The position numbers and the translations under genes are program-made. Below, one piece after another: positions 22,846 to 30,852 of a stretch of 33,854 nt of DNA. The DNA lies in contig SLSG01000177.1 of assembly GCA_007130545.1 (NCBI GenBank), forward strand, positions 1-33,854, given 5' to 3'. The stretch comes from Bacteroidales bacterium (GTDB taxonomy: Bacteria > Bacteroidota > Bacteroidia > Bacteroidales > UBA7960). Every line of letters starts with the position of its first letter. Position 1 is the first letter of the stretch. The notes under the pieces are model-generated. The model did not search any database and was not told where the DNA came from. It worked only from the letters and a program-made list of their open reading frames with translations.

Positions 22846-24048
22846 CTCCTCTCCTTCTGACCGTGCAATAATGACTGCGCCGCAAGAGTCACTCCAGACA
22901 TTTACCGTGGTGCGGAACATGTCGAGAATCCTGTCCACTGCCAGTATAAGTCCCACCCCCTCGAGCGGTAAACCGACCGCAGACAGAATGACCGTGATGA
23001 TGACCAGTCCGGCCATAGGAATTCCTGCTGCCCCGATCGAAGCCAGCAATGCCGTGACCATCACAATAAGTTGCTGCAGAATGCTAAGCTCTATCCCGTA
23101 AGCCTGGGCAATAAACAATACCGCAATACACTGATAAAGTGCGGTACCGTCCATATTGATGGTGGCTCCCAGGGGAAGTACAAAACTCGTCGTTTTGTTG
23201 GATACACCACTGTTAAATTCCAGGGCCTCCATCGTCAGCGGAAGTGTGGCACTGCTGCTGGATGTCGAAAAGGCCGTCAGCAGGGGCACACTCATTCCAC
23301 GGGCATGTTTGACCGGGTTTGACCGCCCCAGGACTCTTACCAGCAGCGGAAGCGTGATAAAGGCATGAATGAACAGCGCCCCGATAACCGTCAGCATGTA
23401 AATACCCATCCGTCCGAATATGTTGAGCAGATTGTCCGCATGTTCGGCAACCAGGGCAGAAACGATCCCAAAAATTCCCAGCGGGGTAAACTTGATGACG
23501 AACATGGTGATCTTCATCATGATCTCAAAAACCGAATTGAAGAAGTTGACGATGGGATCCCGGTAAACAGGTGCTACCCTGGTGGTGAAAAACCCAAAGA
23601 AAATGGCAAAGAAGATAATGGCCGGGAGATCGGTATTGGCAAGGGATTCGATGATATTCGTCGGAATGATCTTCAAGAGGGTCTGGCCAAAGGAATCCCG
23701 TCCCACATCCAGGCCCTCTACCACTGCACTCAGCCCCAGGTCCGCTCCGACCCCGGGCTTTATCAGGTTGACCAGCACCAGACCCGTCACGATCGCAAAT
23801 ATACTGGTCATCATATAATACAGCATCGTCTTCAGGCTCATTCGCCCAAGGTTCTCCGCTGAACCCAGGCCAGTCACCCCGGAAACAATCGAGGAGAAGA
23901 TCAGGGGAACGATAATCATCCTTAGCGCACGGAGGAAAACATCCCCCATCCAGGAAACGTACTTGACGTAATCTGTAAAGACCACGCCGAAAAAAATACT
24001 AAGAATCAATGCGATCAGAATTTGCCAGTGCAGCTTGATTTTTAACAT
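22834..24048 (-). CDS. Dicarboxylate/amino acid:cation symporter (DAACS/GltP type)
   Basis: This 404-residue transporter has eight membrane helices and two re-entrant loops, as in the glutamate/aspartate transporters GltPh and GltP. Family motifs are the serine-rich HP1 loop STSSSSATLPLTMEAL, NMDGTALYQ in helix 7 (substrate and sodium site), the HP2 loop GAAGIPMAGLV, and DRILDMFRTTVNVWSDSCGAV in helix 8. It takes up acidic amino acids or dicarboxylates with Na+ or H+; the exact substrate is not decided. A TAATATTG box (24096-24089, minus strand) with one mismatch to TAnnTTTG lies about 40 bases upstream of the ATG. Its 3' end overlaps rimM by 12 bases on the other strand. Confidence 0.93.
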   Translation of the reverse strand: MLKIKLHWQILIALILSIFFGVVFTDYVKYVSWMGDVFLRALRMIIVPLIFSSIVSGVTGLGSAENLGRMSLKTMLYYMMTSIFAIVTGLVLVNLIKPGVGADLGLSAVVEGLDVGRDSFGQTLLKIIPTNIIESLANTDLPAIIFFAIFFGFFTTRVAPVYRDPIVNFFNSVFEIMMKITMFVIKFTPLGIFGIVSALVAEHADNLLNIFGRMGIYMLTVIGALFIHAFITLPLLVRVLGRSNPVKHARGMSVPLLTAFSTSSSSATLPLTMEALEFNSGVSNKTTSFVLPLGATINMDGTALYQCIAVLFIAQAYGIELSILQQLIVMVTALLASIGAAGIPMAGLVIITVILSAVGLPLEGVGLILAVDRILDMFRTTVNVWSDSCGAVIIARSEGEELKV

Positions 24049-24088
24049 CCTATGCCAGGTTTAAATCCAGGAATCCTTATTAACCCGG

Positions 24089-24096
24089 CAATATTA
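24089..24096 (-). promoter_or_regulatory. Possible promoter box for the DAACS symporter
   Basis: Minus-strand TAATATTG matches TAnnTTTG with one difference, about 40 bases before the start codon. No good TTG partner at the expected spacing. Confidence 0.35.
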
Positions 24097-24239
24097 CAAA
24101 AACAATCGCCAATTCACTAATCTTTTTTGGGGCTTTGGTCCGCAGTGAAATATTGTCACTTTTCCGGCGATACTCCATGTCAATATGACGGAATTTCCCC
24201 CTGACTCTGTGATGGTTTGGCTTTTGCAGGTGCCTCGAT

Positions 24240-26414
24240 ATGGAAACATCAAAAAATAGGAACAATGACCAGGCGCATACTGCATTGGGTCTGTTCGCGA
24301 ATAACCTTAACCAACTGGCCCATTCAGGGAAACTGGATCCGGTGATCGGACGTGACGAGGAAATCAGGCGCATTTTGCAGATTCTGTCCCGCCGGACCAA
24401 GAACAATCCCATCCTGATCGGTGAGCCCGGGGTCGGGAAAACAGCCATAGCAGAGGGACTTGCTCACCGCATTATCAATGGGGACGTTCCTGAGAACCTG
24501 AAAAGTAAGACAATTTTTTCGCTTGACATGGGGGCGCTGATTGCAGGAGCGAAGTACAAGGGCGAGTTTGAGGAACGCATCAAGGCCGTGATCAGGGAAG
24601 TTGTGGCTTCAGCAGGTGAATATGTCCTTTTCATTGATGAGATCCACACCCTGGTAGGTGCCGGGGGTGGTGGCGAAGGAGCCATGGATGCGGCAAACAT
24701 TCTGAAGCCTGCACTGGCCCGCGGGGAACTCAAGGCCATTGGTGCCACCACCCTGAAGGAATACCAGCGGTATTTTGAAAAGGACAAGGCACTGGAAAGG
24801 CGGTTCCAGACCGTATTGGTGGATGAACCTTCAAGGCAGGATGCTGTCAGCATCCTCAGGGGGCTCAAGGAAAGGTATGAAACCCACCACCAGGTCAGGA
24901 TCATGGATGAAGCCATCGTAGCTGCGGTGGACCTGTCTTACCGCTATATCTCTGACCGTTTTTTGCCGGACAAGGCCATCGACCTGATCGACGAGGCAGC
25001 TGCCAAGCTCCGTCTCGAGATGAATTCCCTGCCCGAGGAGCTGGATGAGGCAGAACGACGCATCCGGCAGCTTGAGATCGAAAAGGAGGCCATCAAGCGC
25101 GAAAAGGATGATGTGAAGCTCAGGCAGCTTTCACAGGAGCTGAAGTCCATGCAGGCAGAAAGAGACCGGCTCAGGGAAAAATGGTTGAAGGAAAAAGGCA
25201 TTGTGTCGGAGATCCAGTCGTTAAAGGCGGCCATTGAAAAATACCGGTTCGAAGCAGACCAGGCAGAACGCAATGGCGATTACGGGAAAGTGGCCGAGCT
25301 CCGCTATGGAAGGATTAAGGAAGCAGAGGAATCACAGCAAGCCCTGCATCAAAAGCTCCGTGGAATCCAGTCTGATTCTGCCCTGATCAAGGAGGAGGTG
25401 GCGGCAGAAGACATTGCCGATGTGGTGTCGCGCTGGACTGGAATCCCGGTTTCCCGGATGCTGCAGAGTGAAAGAGAGAAACTGTTGCAGCTGGAGGATG
25501 AATTGCACAAGCGGGTAGTCGGACAGGATGATGCCATTGAAGCGGTATCGGATGCCATCAGGCGAAGTCGTGCCGGGCTACAGGACCAAAAGAAGCCCCT
25601 GGGTTCATTTATCTTTCTGGGAACGACGGGGGTCGGGAAAACGGAATTGGCCAGGGCCCTGGCAGCTTTCCTGTTCAATGATGAGAATGCCATGGTCCGG
25701 GTCGATATGTCTGAATTCCAGGAGCGGCACGCGGTCAGCAGGTTGATTGGGGCACCGCCGGGCTATGTAGGCTATGAGGAGAGCGGACAACTCACCGAGG
25801 CGGTCAGGAGGAAGCCCTACTCAGTGGTATTGCTGGACGAAATAGAAAAAGCCCATCCCGATGTGTTCAACATCCTGCTGCAGGTGCTGGAAGACGGCAG
25901 GCTTACGGACAATAAGGGCCGGACGGCAGATTTTAAGAACACGATCGTCATCATGACCTCAAACATCGGGTCGGATTTGATCCGGCAGAGAATGGAAAGC
26001 CTGAACGAGGACAACCGCGAGGAGCTGATAAGCCAAAGTCGGGAGGAAGTATTTATGTTGCTCAAACAAACCATCCGGCCGGAATTCCTGAACCGCGTGG
26101 ACGAGATCATCATGTTCAAACCCCTGACCCGGGAGGAGATCAAGGCCATTGTAGGGCTTCAGCTGGAACAGTCGAGGCAAATGCTGGAAAGCAATGGCAT
26201 CGGATTACTGGCCGGGAAAGAGGTGGCTGACTGGCTGGCAGAAAAAGGATATGATCCGCATTATGGGGCCAGACCCCTGAAACGGGTGATTCAACGTTTC
26301 ATACTGAATAGCCTCTCCCGGGAAATTGTGGGCGGGACCGTCAGCAGGGGTGACTCGGTCCAAGTGGAGGTGCAAGACGGTAAATTGGTCTTTAAAACCT
26401 CAAAAAAAGAATAA
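24240..26414 (+). CDS. clpB: ClpB-type AAA+ disaggregase lacking the N-terminal domain
   Basis: This 724-residue protein has both AAA+ rings of ClpB, which pulls proteins out of aggregates together with DnaK. NBD1 carries Walker A GEPGVGKT (61-68), Walker B LFIDEIH (to 136) and pore loop KYKGEFEER. The coiled-coil M domain, the mark of ClpB over ClpC or ClpA, runs over about 260-385. NBD2 has Walker A GTTGVGKT (461-468), Walker B VVLLDEIEKAHPD and pore loop GYVGYEE. The mobile N domain (about 145 residues) is absent: the protein begins 15 residues before the NBD1 linker, and an in-frame TGA at 24210-24212 closes the frame. E. coli makes such a short form by internal initiation; here it is the only product of the gene. 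A full-length ClpB may exist elsewhere. Confidence 0.93.
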   Translation: METSKNRNNDQAHTALGLFANNLNQLAHSGKLDPVIGRDEEIRRILQILSRRTKNNPILIGEPGVGKTAIAEGLAHRIINGDVPENLKSKTIFSLDMGALIAGAKYKGEFEERIKAVIREVVASAGEYVLFIDEIHTLVGAGGGGEGAMDAANILKPALARGELKAIGATTLKEYQRYFEKDKALERRFQTVLVDEPSRQDAVSILRGLKERYETHHQVRIMDEAIVAAVDLSYRYISDRFLPDKAIDLIDEAAAKLRLEMNSLPEELDEAERRIRQLEIEKEAIKREKDDVKLRQLSQELKSMQAERDRLREKWLKEKGIVSEIQSLKAAIEKYRFEADQAERNGDYGKVAELRYGRIKEAEESQQALHQKLRGIQSDSALIKEEVAAEDIADVVSRWTGIPVSRMLQSEREKLLQLEDELHKRVVGQDDAIEAVSDAIRRSRAGLQDQKKPLGSFIFLGTTGVGKTELARALAAFLFNDENAMVRVDMSEFQERHAVSRLIGAPPGYVGYEESGQLTEAVRRKPYSVVLLDEIEKAHPDVFNILLQVLEDGRLTDNKGRTADFKNTIVIMTSNIGSDLIRQRMESLNEDNREELISQSREEVFMLLKQTIRPEFLNRVDEIIMFKPLTREEIKAIVGLQLEQSRQMLESNGIGLLAGKEVADWLAEKGYDPHYGARPLKRVIQRFILNSLSREIVGGTVSRGDSVQVEVQDGKLVFKTSKKE

Positions 26415-26421
26415 GAATTGG

Positions 26422-26429
26422 TATTTTTG
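26422..26429 (+). promoter_or_regulatory. Probable promoter box for the LolC/E-FtsX-like gene
   Basis: TATTTTTG matches TAnnTTTG exactly, eight bases after the clpB stop. A start about seven bases downstream leaves a very short leader before the TTG codon at 26450. No clear -33 TTG. Confidence 0.5.
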
Positions 26430-26449
26430 GGGAAAATTCCCCCGGACCA

Positions 26450-27670
26450 TTGAATACACCGCTGTTTATTGCTCGTCGCCTGGGACATGTGAGGGACAAA
26501 AAAAGCTTTACCAGGCTTATCAGGTCCATTGCCATTTTAAGCATCGGCCTGAGCCTGGGCGTGATGATTATCTCCATCGCCGTGGTCACTGGTTTCCAGC
26601 GGGAGATCAGGGAGAAGGTCATAGGCTTCGGTTCCCATATTCAGATTACCCATTATGATTACAACCTGACGGCTGAATTCAGGCCGGTGGACAGCAATCC
26701 GGAATTCTTACCGGATTTGCTGGCCCTGGATGGTGTCCGGCATATACAGGTCTTCGCCACAAAGGCCGGCATCATACGCACCGGGGAAGACATCCACGGG
26801 ATTATTTTCAAAGGGGTTGGCAGCGATTTTGACTGGGACTATTTTCAACGACACCTGGTGGAAGGCAGCTTGCCTCAGTTGCATGACAGCGTCCGGTCGG
26901 ACCAGGTGATTATTTCCCGGTTTATTGCGCAGAGGTTACAGCTTAAAACCGGGGATGACCTGGTTATTTATTTCATACAGGACCCTCCCAGGGTGCGCAG
27001 GCTTGGGATTGGCGGCATCTATGAGACAGGACTGGAGGAGCTGGACAAGCTTTTCGTACTCGGGGATATCGGCCACATCCAAAGGCTGAACGATTGGAAT
27101 GTGGACCAGGTTGGAGGTCTGGAGATCCTGCTCAGTGATTTTAACCGGCTGGAGCAGGTTCACCAACAGGTGCTGGAGCGGATCCCCTATAACCTTGACG
27201 CCAGAAACATCCGGCAGATCTACCCCCAGATCTTTGACTGGCTGGCCCTGTTGGATATGAATGTTTATGTAATCCTTTTTCTGATGGTCCTGGTGGCAGG
27301 AATCAATATGATCACCACCCTTCTGATCTCCATACTGGAAAAAACCAGGCTGATCGGCATCCTGAAAGCCATGGGAGGCAGAAATCTTTTTATCCGCAAG
27401 GTTTTTCTGTACCATGCGGGAATGATCATCGGCTGGGGCCTATTGCTGGGCAACCTCCTGGGTATTCTGCTTTCCCTTACGCAAGCCAGGTTTGGACTGA
27501 TCAAACTTCCGCAGGAATCCTACTACGTCACAGAAGTGCCAATAAACCTTGAAATAACCCACTTGCTATTGCTAAACACAGGAACCTTTCTCCTGTGCAT
27601 GGGCATGCTGATAATCCCCTCCTTCATTGTTTCCCGGATCGACCCGGTAAAGGCGATAGAATTCAAATAA
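26450..27670 (+). CDS. LolC/LolE-FtsX-type ABC transporter permease
   Basis: This 406-residue protein has the four-helix layout of FtsX/MacB/LolC permeases: one helix after the N-terminus (about 23-48, SIAILSIGLSLGVMIISIAV), a periplasmic domain of about 220 residues, and three closing helices (about 267-400). The start is TTG at 26450, which gives MNTPLFIARRLG; this matches the usual beginning of the family, and no ATG or GTG in frame would keep it. LolCDE extracts lipoproteins from the inner membrane; closely related permeases have other roles. The partner ATPase (LolD-like) is not next to it. It follows clpB after 35 bases and may have its own promoter. Confidence 0.88.
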   Translation: MNTPLFIARRLGHVRDKKSFTRLIRSIAILSIGLSLGVMIISIAVVTGFQREIREKVIGFGSHIQITHYDYNLTAEFRPVDSNPEFLPDLLALDGVRHIQVFATKAGIIRTGEDIHGIIFKGVGSDFDWDYFQRHLVEGSLPQLHDSVRSDQVIISRFIAQRLQLKTGDDLVIYFIQDPPRVRRLGIGGIYETGLEELDKLFVLGDIGHIQRLNDWNVDQVGGLEILLSDFNRLEQVHQQVLERIPYNLDARNIRQIYPQIFDWLALLDMNVYVILFLMVLVAGINMITTLLISILEKTRLIGILKAMGGRNLFIRKVFLYHAGMIIGWGLLLGNLLGILLSLTQARFGLIKLPQESYYVTEVPINLEITHLLLLNTGTFLLCMGMLIIPSFIVSRIDPVKAIEFK

Positions 27671-27707
27671 GCATTGATTGTCCGGGGTCTGGCGGGGGGC
27701 CTGATTC

Positions 27708-28331
27708 TCAGAAAAGCAATCCGACACTTAGAATGGTCTGGCGGGGCCTGAGGTCAAAGTCCATGCGGGTCCCCATGATTGTGACCCCGTTACCCAGTCT
27801 GGTCAGGCTGCCTTCGTAACGCAGGTCGATCAGCAATGAACCGAATTTTATCCCCGCCCCAAGCTGAAAACCCACGGTGGTATCTTCCAGGTGTGGACGT
27901 TTTTCCAGCTGAATTGTGGAAGTATCCGAATGGTTTAGTAACAGGGAAAAAACCGGTCCTGCCCCCAGCCGCAGCGGACCAATAGAGATCCCTGCCAATA
28001 GAGGCATGCTAAGGTGCTGGTATTTCAGAAGATAGTAATCATCTTCATGTTCGAAACCGGAGATTTGCAGGTGCATATCCCGGCCGGTACTGACATAGAC
28101 CAATTCCGGCTGGAAGAAAAACCCCATGAATGACATCGAGGCCACAAATCCAATATGGTAACCTGAATACGTATCTCTCAGGAATGTAAGCCTTTCACCA
28201 TTGGCTGTGGCCACAATATCAGATGGCAAGCTGCTGAAATTCAATCCGCCTTTGAGTCCCGCCTGGAAGGGTCCGGCATCCGCAAGCAATGGGGACAGGA
28301 GGATAAGGAAAACAAGAATTGGCTTTTTCAT
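27708..28331 (-). CDS. PorT-family outer-membrane beta-barrel protein
   Basis: This 207-residue protein starts with a signal peptide (MKKPILVFLILLSPLLADAG). It is followed by the typical opening strand of PorT-like barrels (GLKGGLNFSSL) and alternating amphipathic strands: GYHIGFVASMSFMGFFFQPELVYV, GPLRLGAGPVFSLLLNH, TVGFQLGAGIKFGSLLIDLRYEG and a terminal strand ending in Leu-Leu-Phe, the aromatic end expected of barrel proteins. About eight strands are predicted. The family is named for PorT of the type IX secretion system, but most members are simply small barrels of unknown role, and no other secretion gene is nearby. It is convergent with the permease gene, 37 bases apart. Confidence 0.85.
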   Translation of the reverse strand: MKKPILVFLILLSPLLADAGPFQAGLKGGLNFSSLPSDIVATANGERLTFLRDTYSGYHIGFVASMSFMGFFFQPELVYVSTGRDMHLQISGFEHEDDYYLLKYQHLSMPLLAGISIGPLRLGAGPVFSLLLNHSDTSTIQLEKRPHLEDTTVGFQLGAGIKFGSLLIDLRYEGSLTRLGNGVTIMGTRMDFDLRPRQTILSVGLLF

Positions 28332-28388
28332 GGCTGTGGTGGCTTTCTTAAATAAACTTGGTAACAGCCTGAATTATTTTACAAATAC

Positions 28389-28414
28389 AAAAAAAGCCGG
28401 GTTTTTCCCGGCTT
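28389..28414 (-). terminator. Rho-independent terminator of the DUF349 gene
   Basis: On the minus strand AAGCCGGG and CCCGGCTT form an 8-bp stem with a 5-base A loop (28414-28394), followed directly by seven T residues (28395-28389). It lies 17 bases after the stop of the DUF349 gene and 57 bases before the PorT-like start, separating the two minus-strand genes. Confidence 0.88.
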
Positions 28415-28431
28415 ATGGCAGATTTCACAGA

Positions 28432-30675
28432 TCAGGATTCCCGCAGAATCTTAAGCTTTTCCTCAAGCAAAGCGATCTCCTGTTTTCCCTTTTCGATCTT
28501 ATCCTCGAATTCTGCCTTCAGGATGTCTGCCTTTTTAGAGCTGGCAAAAAAGCCGATGTTGTTCTCCCAGATCTTGATATCTGACTGAATGGAGTTGATC
28601 TTATTGGTCAGGAAATTTCTTTCCTTATAAAGGATGTTGTCACTTTGTGGACTGCTTTTGATGTTCTCCACTTTTGAGCGGAAACTCAGGGTGCTTTTCG
28701 CCTTCTTGGAGATGTTAAGCACTTCAAATTGCTGATCGATGGCCTTCCGGAACTCGGTTTGTACCTTATCTTTCTGCTTGATGGGAACATGGCCTATGTC
28801 CATCCATTTCCGCTGAAATTCCTGAAGGACGTCCAGGTTTTTGGCATTGTCATCCGAGTACGCATGGGATTTAACCTGCTCAATCAATTCCAGTTTTTTC
28901 ACCAGATTCTCATCCTGTTTTTCCCCTATATTGGAAAAATGATCTGACTTTTTATTGAAGAATTCATCACAAGCAGCGCGGAATCGTTTCCAGATCTTAT
29001 CAGAGAATTTGGCAGGTACCGGACCGACCTTCTTCCATTCCTTTTGAAGGGAGATCAGTTCCTCAGTGGTGGCCTTCCAGTCTTCACTCTCCTTCAGGGC
29101 CTCGGCCTGCATGCACAGGTTCAGTTTCTGGTTGTAGTTCTCGGTCTGAATGTCCTTGTATTTCTTGAAGAATTCCTTCTTATTCCTGTAGAAAGCATCC
29201 AGGGACGAACGGAATCGGTTCCAAACCTCATTGTTCACTTTTTTGGGAGCAAAGCCAATGGTTTTCCACATCTTGAAAAGCTCATTGATCTCATTGGTTT
29301 GCTGTTGCCATTGCTTTGGTGAGGCAGGTGTTGTGGCGGCTACGAGCTCTGCTTTTTCGCAGAGCACCACCTTGGCTGCATAATTGTTATTCTGGTCATC
29401 GCGCAATGTATCATAATACTCCTGTCTGCGCTTGTTGAGCTTATCCGTGGCCGCTTTAAAACGATCCCAGATCTCGTCTTTCTTGTCTTTCGGAACGGGG
29501 CCGGTTTCCTTCCAGGCCTCATGAAGCTTCTGAAGTCGCTGAAAGGATTTAGTTATCGAGGATTCCAGCAGAAGCTCCTCTGCTTTTTCACACAATTCGG
29601 TTTTGGCCTCCAGGTTCTTTTTCAGGTCAAGGTCTTTCAGCTCTTTATTGATCTTGACCTTGTCAAAGAATTTCTCCACCAAAAAATGGTAATTGTTCCA
29701 AAGGGTTCCTTTGGCATTCTGGGGCACGGCACCAACATTACGCCATTCTTCCTGAAGGTCGCGGAAAAGGTCGTAGGTTTTCTTTAATTCCTCCTCTGAT
29801 TCAATCAGGCTTCGCAAATCCTCAAGTATGCGCTCCTTGACAGCAAGGTTTTCCTGTTTTTGTTGCTCCACCGCCTGGTCGAACAATGCCTTTTTTCCCC
29901 GGTAGATGGCAAATGCCTTGTCAAACCGTTCGGTCAGCGGATCCGCAGGAGCTTCGGGGGCCGCCTCCGGCTGTTCACCGGATTCGGGTTCCTCCGTATC
30001 GCCTTCCTCCTGAATACGTTTCTCAAAGTCCGCAATGCTTTCCTCCTTTATCAGTTTACGGAAAGCAGCCTTTACATAGCCAATATGGGTACGGATGTAG
30101 TTGACATCTTCCTCCATGATCAGGGCTTCGGCCACCTCCACAAGTTCCTCCTTCGAGAGGTCTGCATACTTTTCAGCAAGGTCTTCGTCCTTCTCCGCTT
30201 CCCGGGTTTTTTCTTTATGTGCCACTTCCTTTACTTCGGGCACAGGGGGCTCGGCTTTAGGGGCCGGAACCTCAGTTTCGGGTGCAATTGGTTCGGCTTC
30301 AGCCGCAGGAGCTTTGGCCTCAGGCGCGGGCTCGGCCTCGGGGGCCGGTGCCTCGGGCTCGGCCTCGGGCTCGGGCTCGGGGGCCGGTGCTTCGGATTCG
30401 GCCTCGGGGGCCGGTGCCTCGGGTTCGGCCTCGGGTGCCTCCGGAGCTTTATCAGATTCTTTGTCGGAAGTAGCCTTGGATTCCGACTTTTTGGCGGGGG
30501 TTTTCTTTTTTGGGGCGGGTGCCTCTACTTCGGCCGGCTCTTCCGCATTGGCTTTTTCCGCCTCAGGTTTTTCATCATTTTCGTTAAAGGAGGCCCCTTG
30601 GGGGTTCAGACGCTCCTCCGTTTGCCGGGAAAGATCTCCGGCATCCGGAGTAAGATGCTCTTTGTTTTCCATCAA
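28432..30675 (-). CDS. Multi-repeat DUF349 protein with acidic, low-complexity N-terminus
   Basis: This 747-residue cytoplasmic protein begins with about 165 residues very rich in Glu, Ala and Pro (repeats such as EAPAPEAE), with a Lys-rich stretch near 55. A small helical segment follows, and then at least five DUF349 repeats of about 70-75 residues, each marked by W-x-x-x-G-x-[VA]-P: EEWRNVGAVP, EAWKETGPVP, KMWKTIGFAP, KEWKKVGPVP and RKWMDIGHVP. The end is coiled coil (KIEKGKQEIALLEEKLKIL). DUF349 proteins are alpha-helical and poorly understood; I know no assigned activity. A second Met follows the first, so the start is uncertain by one codon. It is monocistronic, with its own promoter and terminator. 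Confidence 0.9.
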   Translation of the reverse strand: MMENKEHLTPDAGDLSRQTEERLNPQGASFNENDEKPEAEKANAEEPAEVEAPAPKKKTPAKKSESKATSDKESDKAPEAPEAEPEAPAPEAESEAPAPEPEPEAEPEAPAPEAEPAPEAKAPAAEAEPIAPETEVPAPKAEPPVPEVKEVAHKEKTREAEKDEDLAEKYADLSKEELVEVAEALIMEEDVNYIRTHIGYVKAAFRKLIKEESIADFEKRIQEEGDTEEPESGEQPEAAPEAPADPLTERFDKAFAIYRGKKALFDQAVEQQKQENLAVKERILEDLRSLIESEEELKKTYDLFRDLQEEWRNVGAVPQNAKGTLWNNYHFLVEKFFDKVKINKELKDLDLKKNLEAKTELCEKAEELLLESSITKSFQRLQKLHEAWKETGPVPKDKKDEIWDRFKAATDKLNKRRQEYYDTLRDDQNNNYAAKVVLCEKAELVAATTPASPKQWQQQTNEINELFKMWKTIGFAPKKVNNEVWNRFRSSLDAFYRNKKEFFKKYKDIQTENYNQKLNLCMQAEALKESEDWKATTEELISLQKEWKKVGPVPAKFSDKIWKRFRAACDEFFNKKSDHFSNIGEKQDENLVKKLELIEQVKSHAYSDDNAKNLDVLQEFQRKWMDIGHVPIKQKDKVQTEFRKAIDQQFEVLNISKKAKSTLSFRSKVENIKSSPQSDNILYKERNFLTNKINSIQSDIKIWENNIGFFASSKKADILKAEFEDKIEKGKQEIALLEEKLKILRES
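30320..30445 (-). repeat. Degenerate GC-rich repeats coding the Pro/Glu/Ala tract of the DUF349 protein
   Basis: Three copies of a roughly 30-base unit (plus strand GGGGGCCGGTGC-[TC]TCGG--TCGGCC) occur in this segment, joined by shorter GGCTCG repeats. They code the EAPAPEAE-type tract. They are in frame and less regular than the array in rpsP. Confidence 0.7.
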
Positions 30676-30796
30676 AAAAGAAAATTAAAAGTTACTAATT
30701 AAAGTTGAGGAAGAATGTCTGCGTTAAAATGCTGTTTTATAAATTATAGCATGACAACCATATTCCGGTTTGTTCCAGGTTCCAGTTTGCAAACCA

Positions 30797-30823
30797 CAAA
30801 AATAAAAAATTATTTCGTGGCAA
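30797..30823 (-). promoter_or_regulatory. Possible promoter of the DUF349 gene
   Basis: Minus-strand TATTTTTG (30804-30797) matches TAnnTTTG exactly. A TTG at 30823-30821 is 16 bases upstream, shorter than usual. The transcript would have a leader of about 115 bases before the start at 30675; I see no convincing structure in it. A nearer box with one mismatch, TAACTTTT, also exists. Confidence 0.5.
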
Positions 30824-30852
30824 TCGATGTTTTTCAGGAATAATCAGTGGGA

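Noticed and set aside
24049..24239. A missing ClpB N domain hidden by frameshift upstream
   Set aside because: The space is too small for the domain, the frame is closed by TGA at 24210-24212, and the start of a divergent transporter bounds the region.
27708..28331. Type IX secretion system locus around the PorT-like gene
   Set aside because: No other por, spr or gld gene is near, and PorT-family barrels are common outside that system.
29860..30702. Plus-strand frame of 280 codons with Gly-Leu-Gly repeats
   Set aside because: It is the antisense of the Pro/Glu/Ala-rich part of the DUF349 gene; the repeats come from the GC-rich coding repeats.
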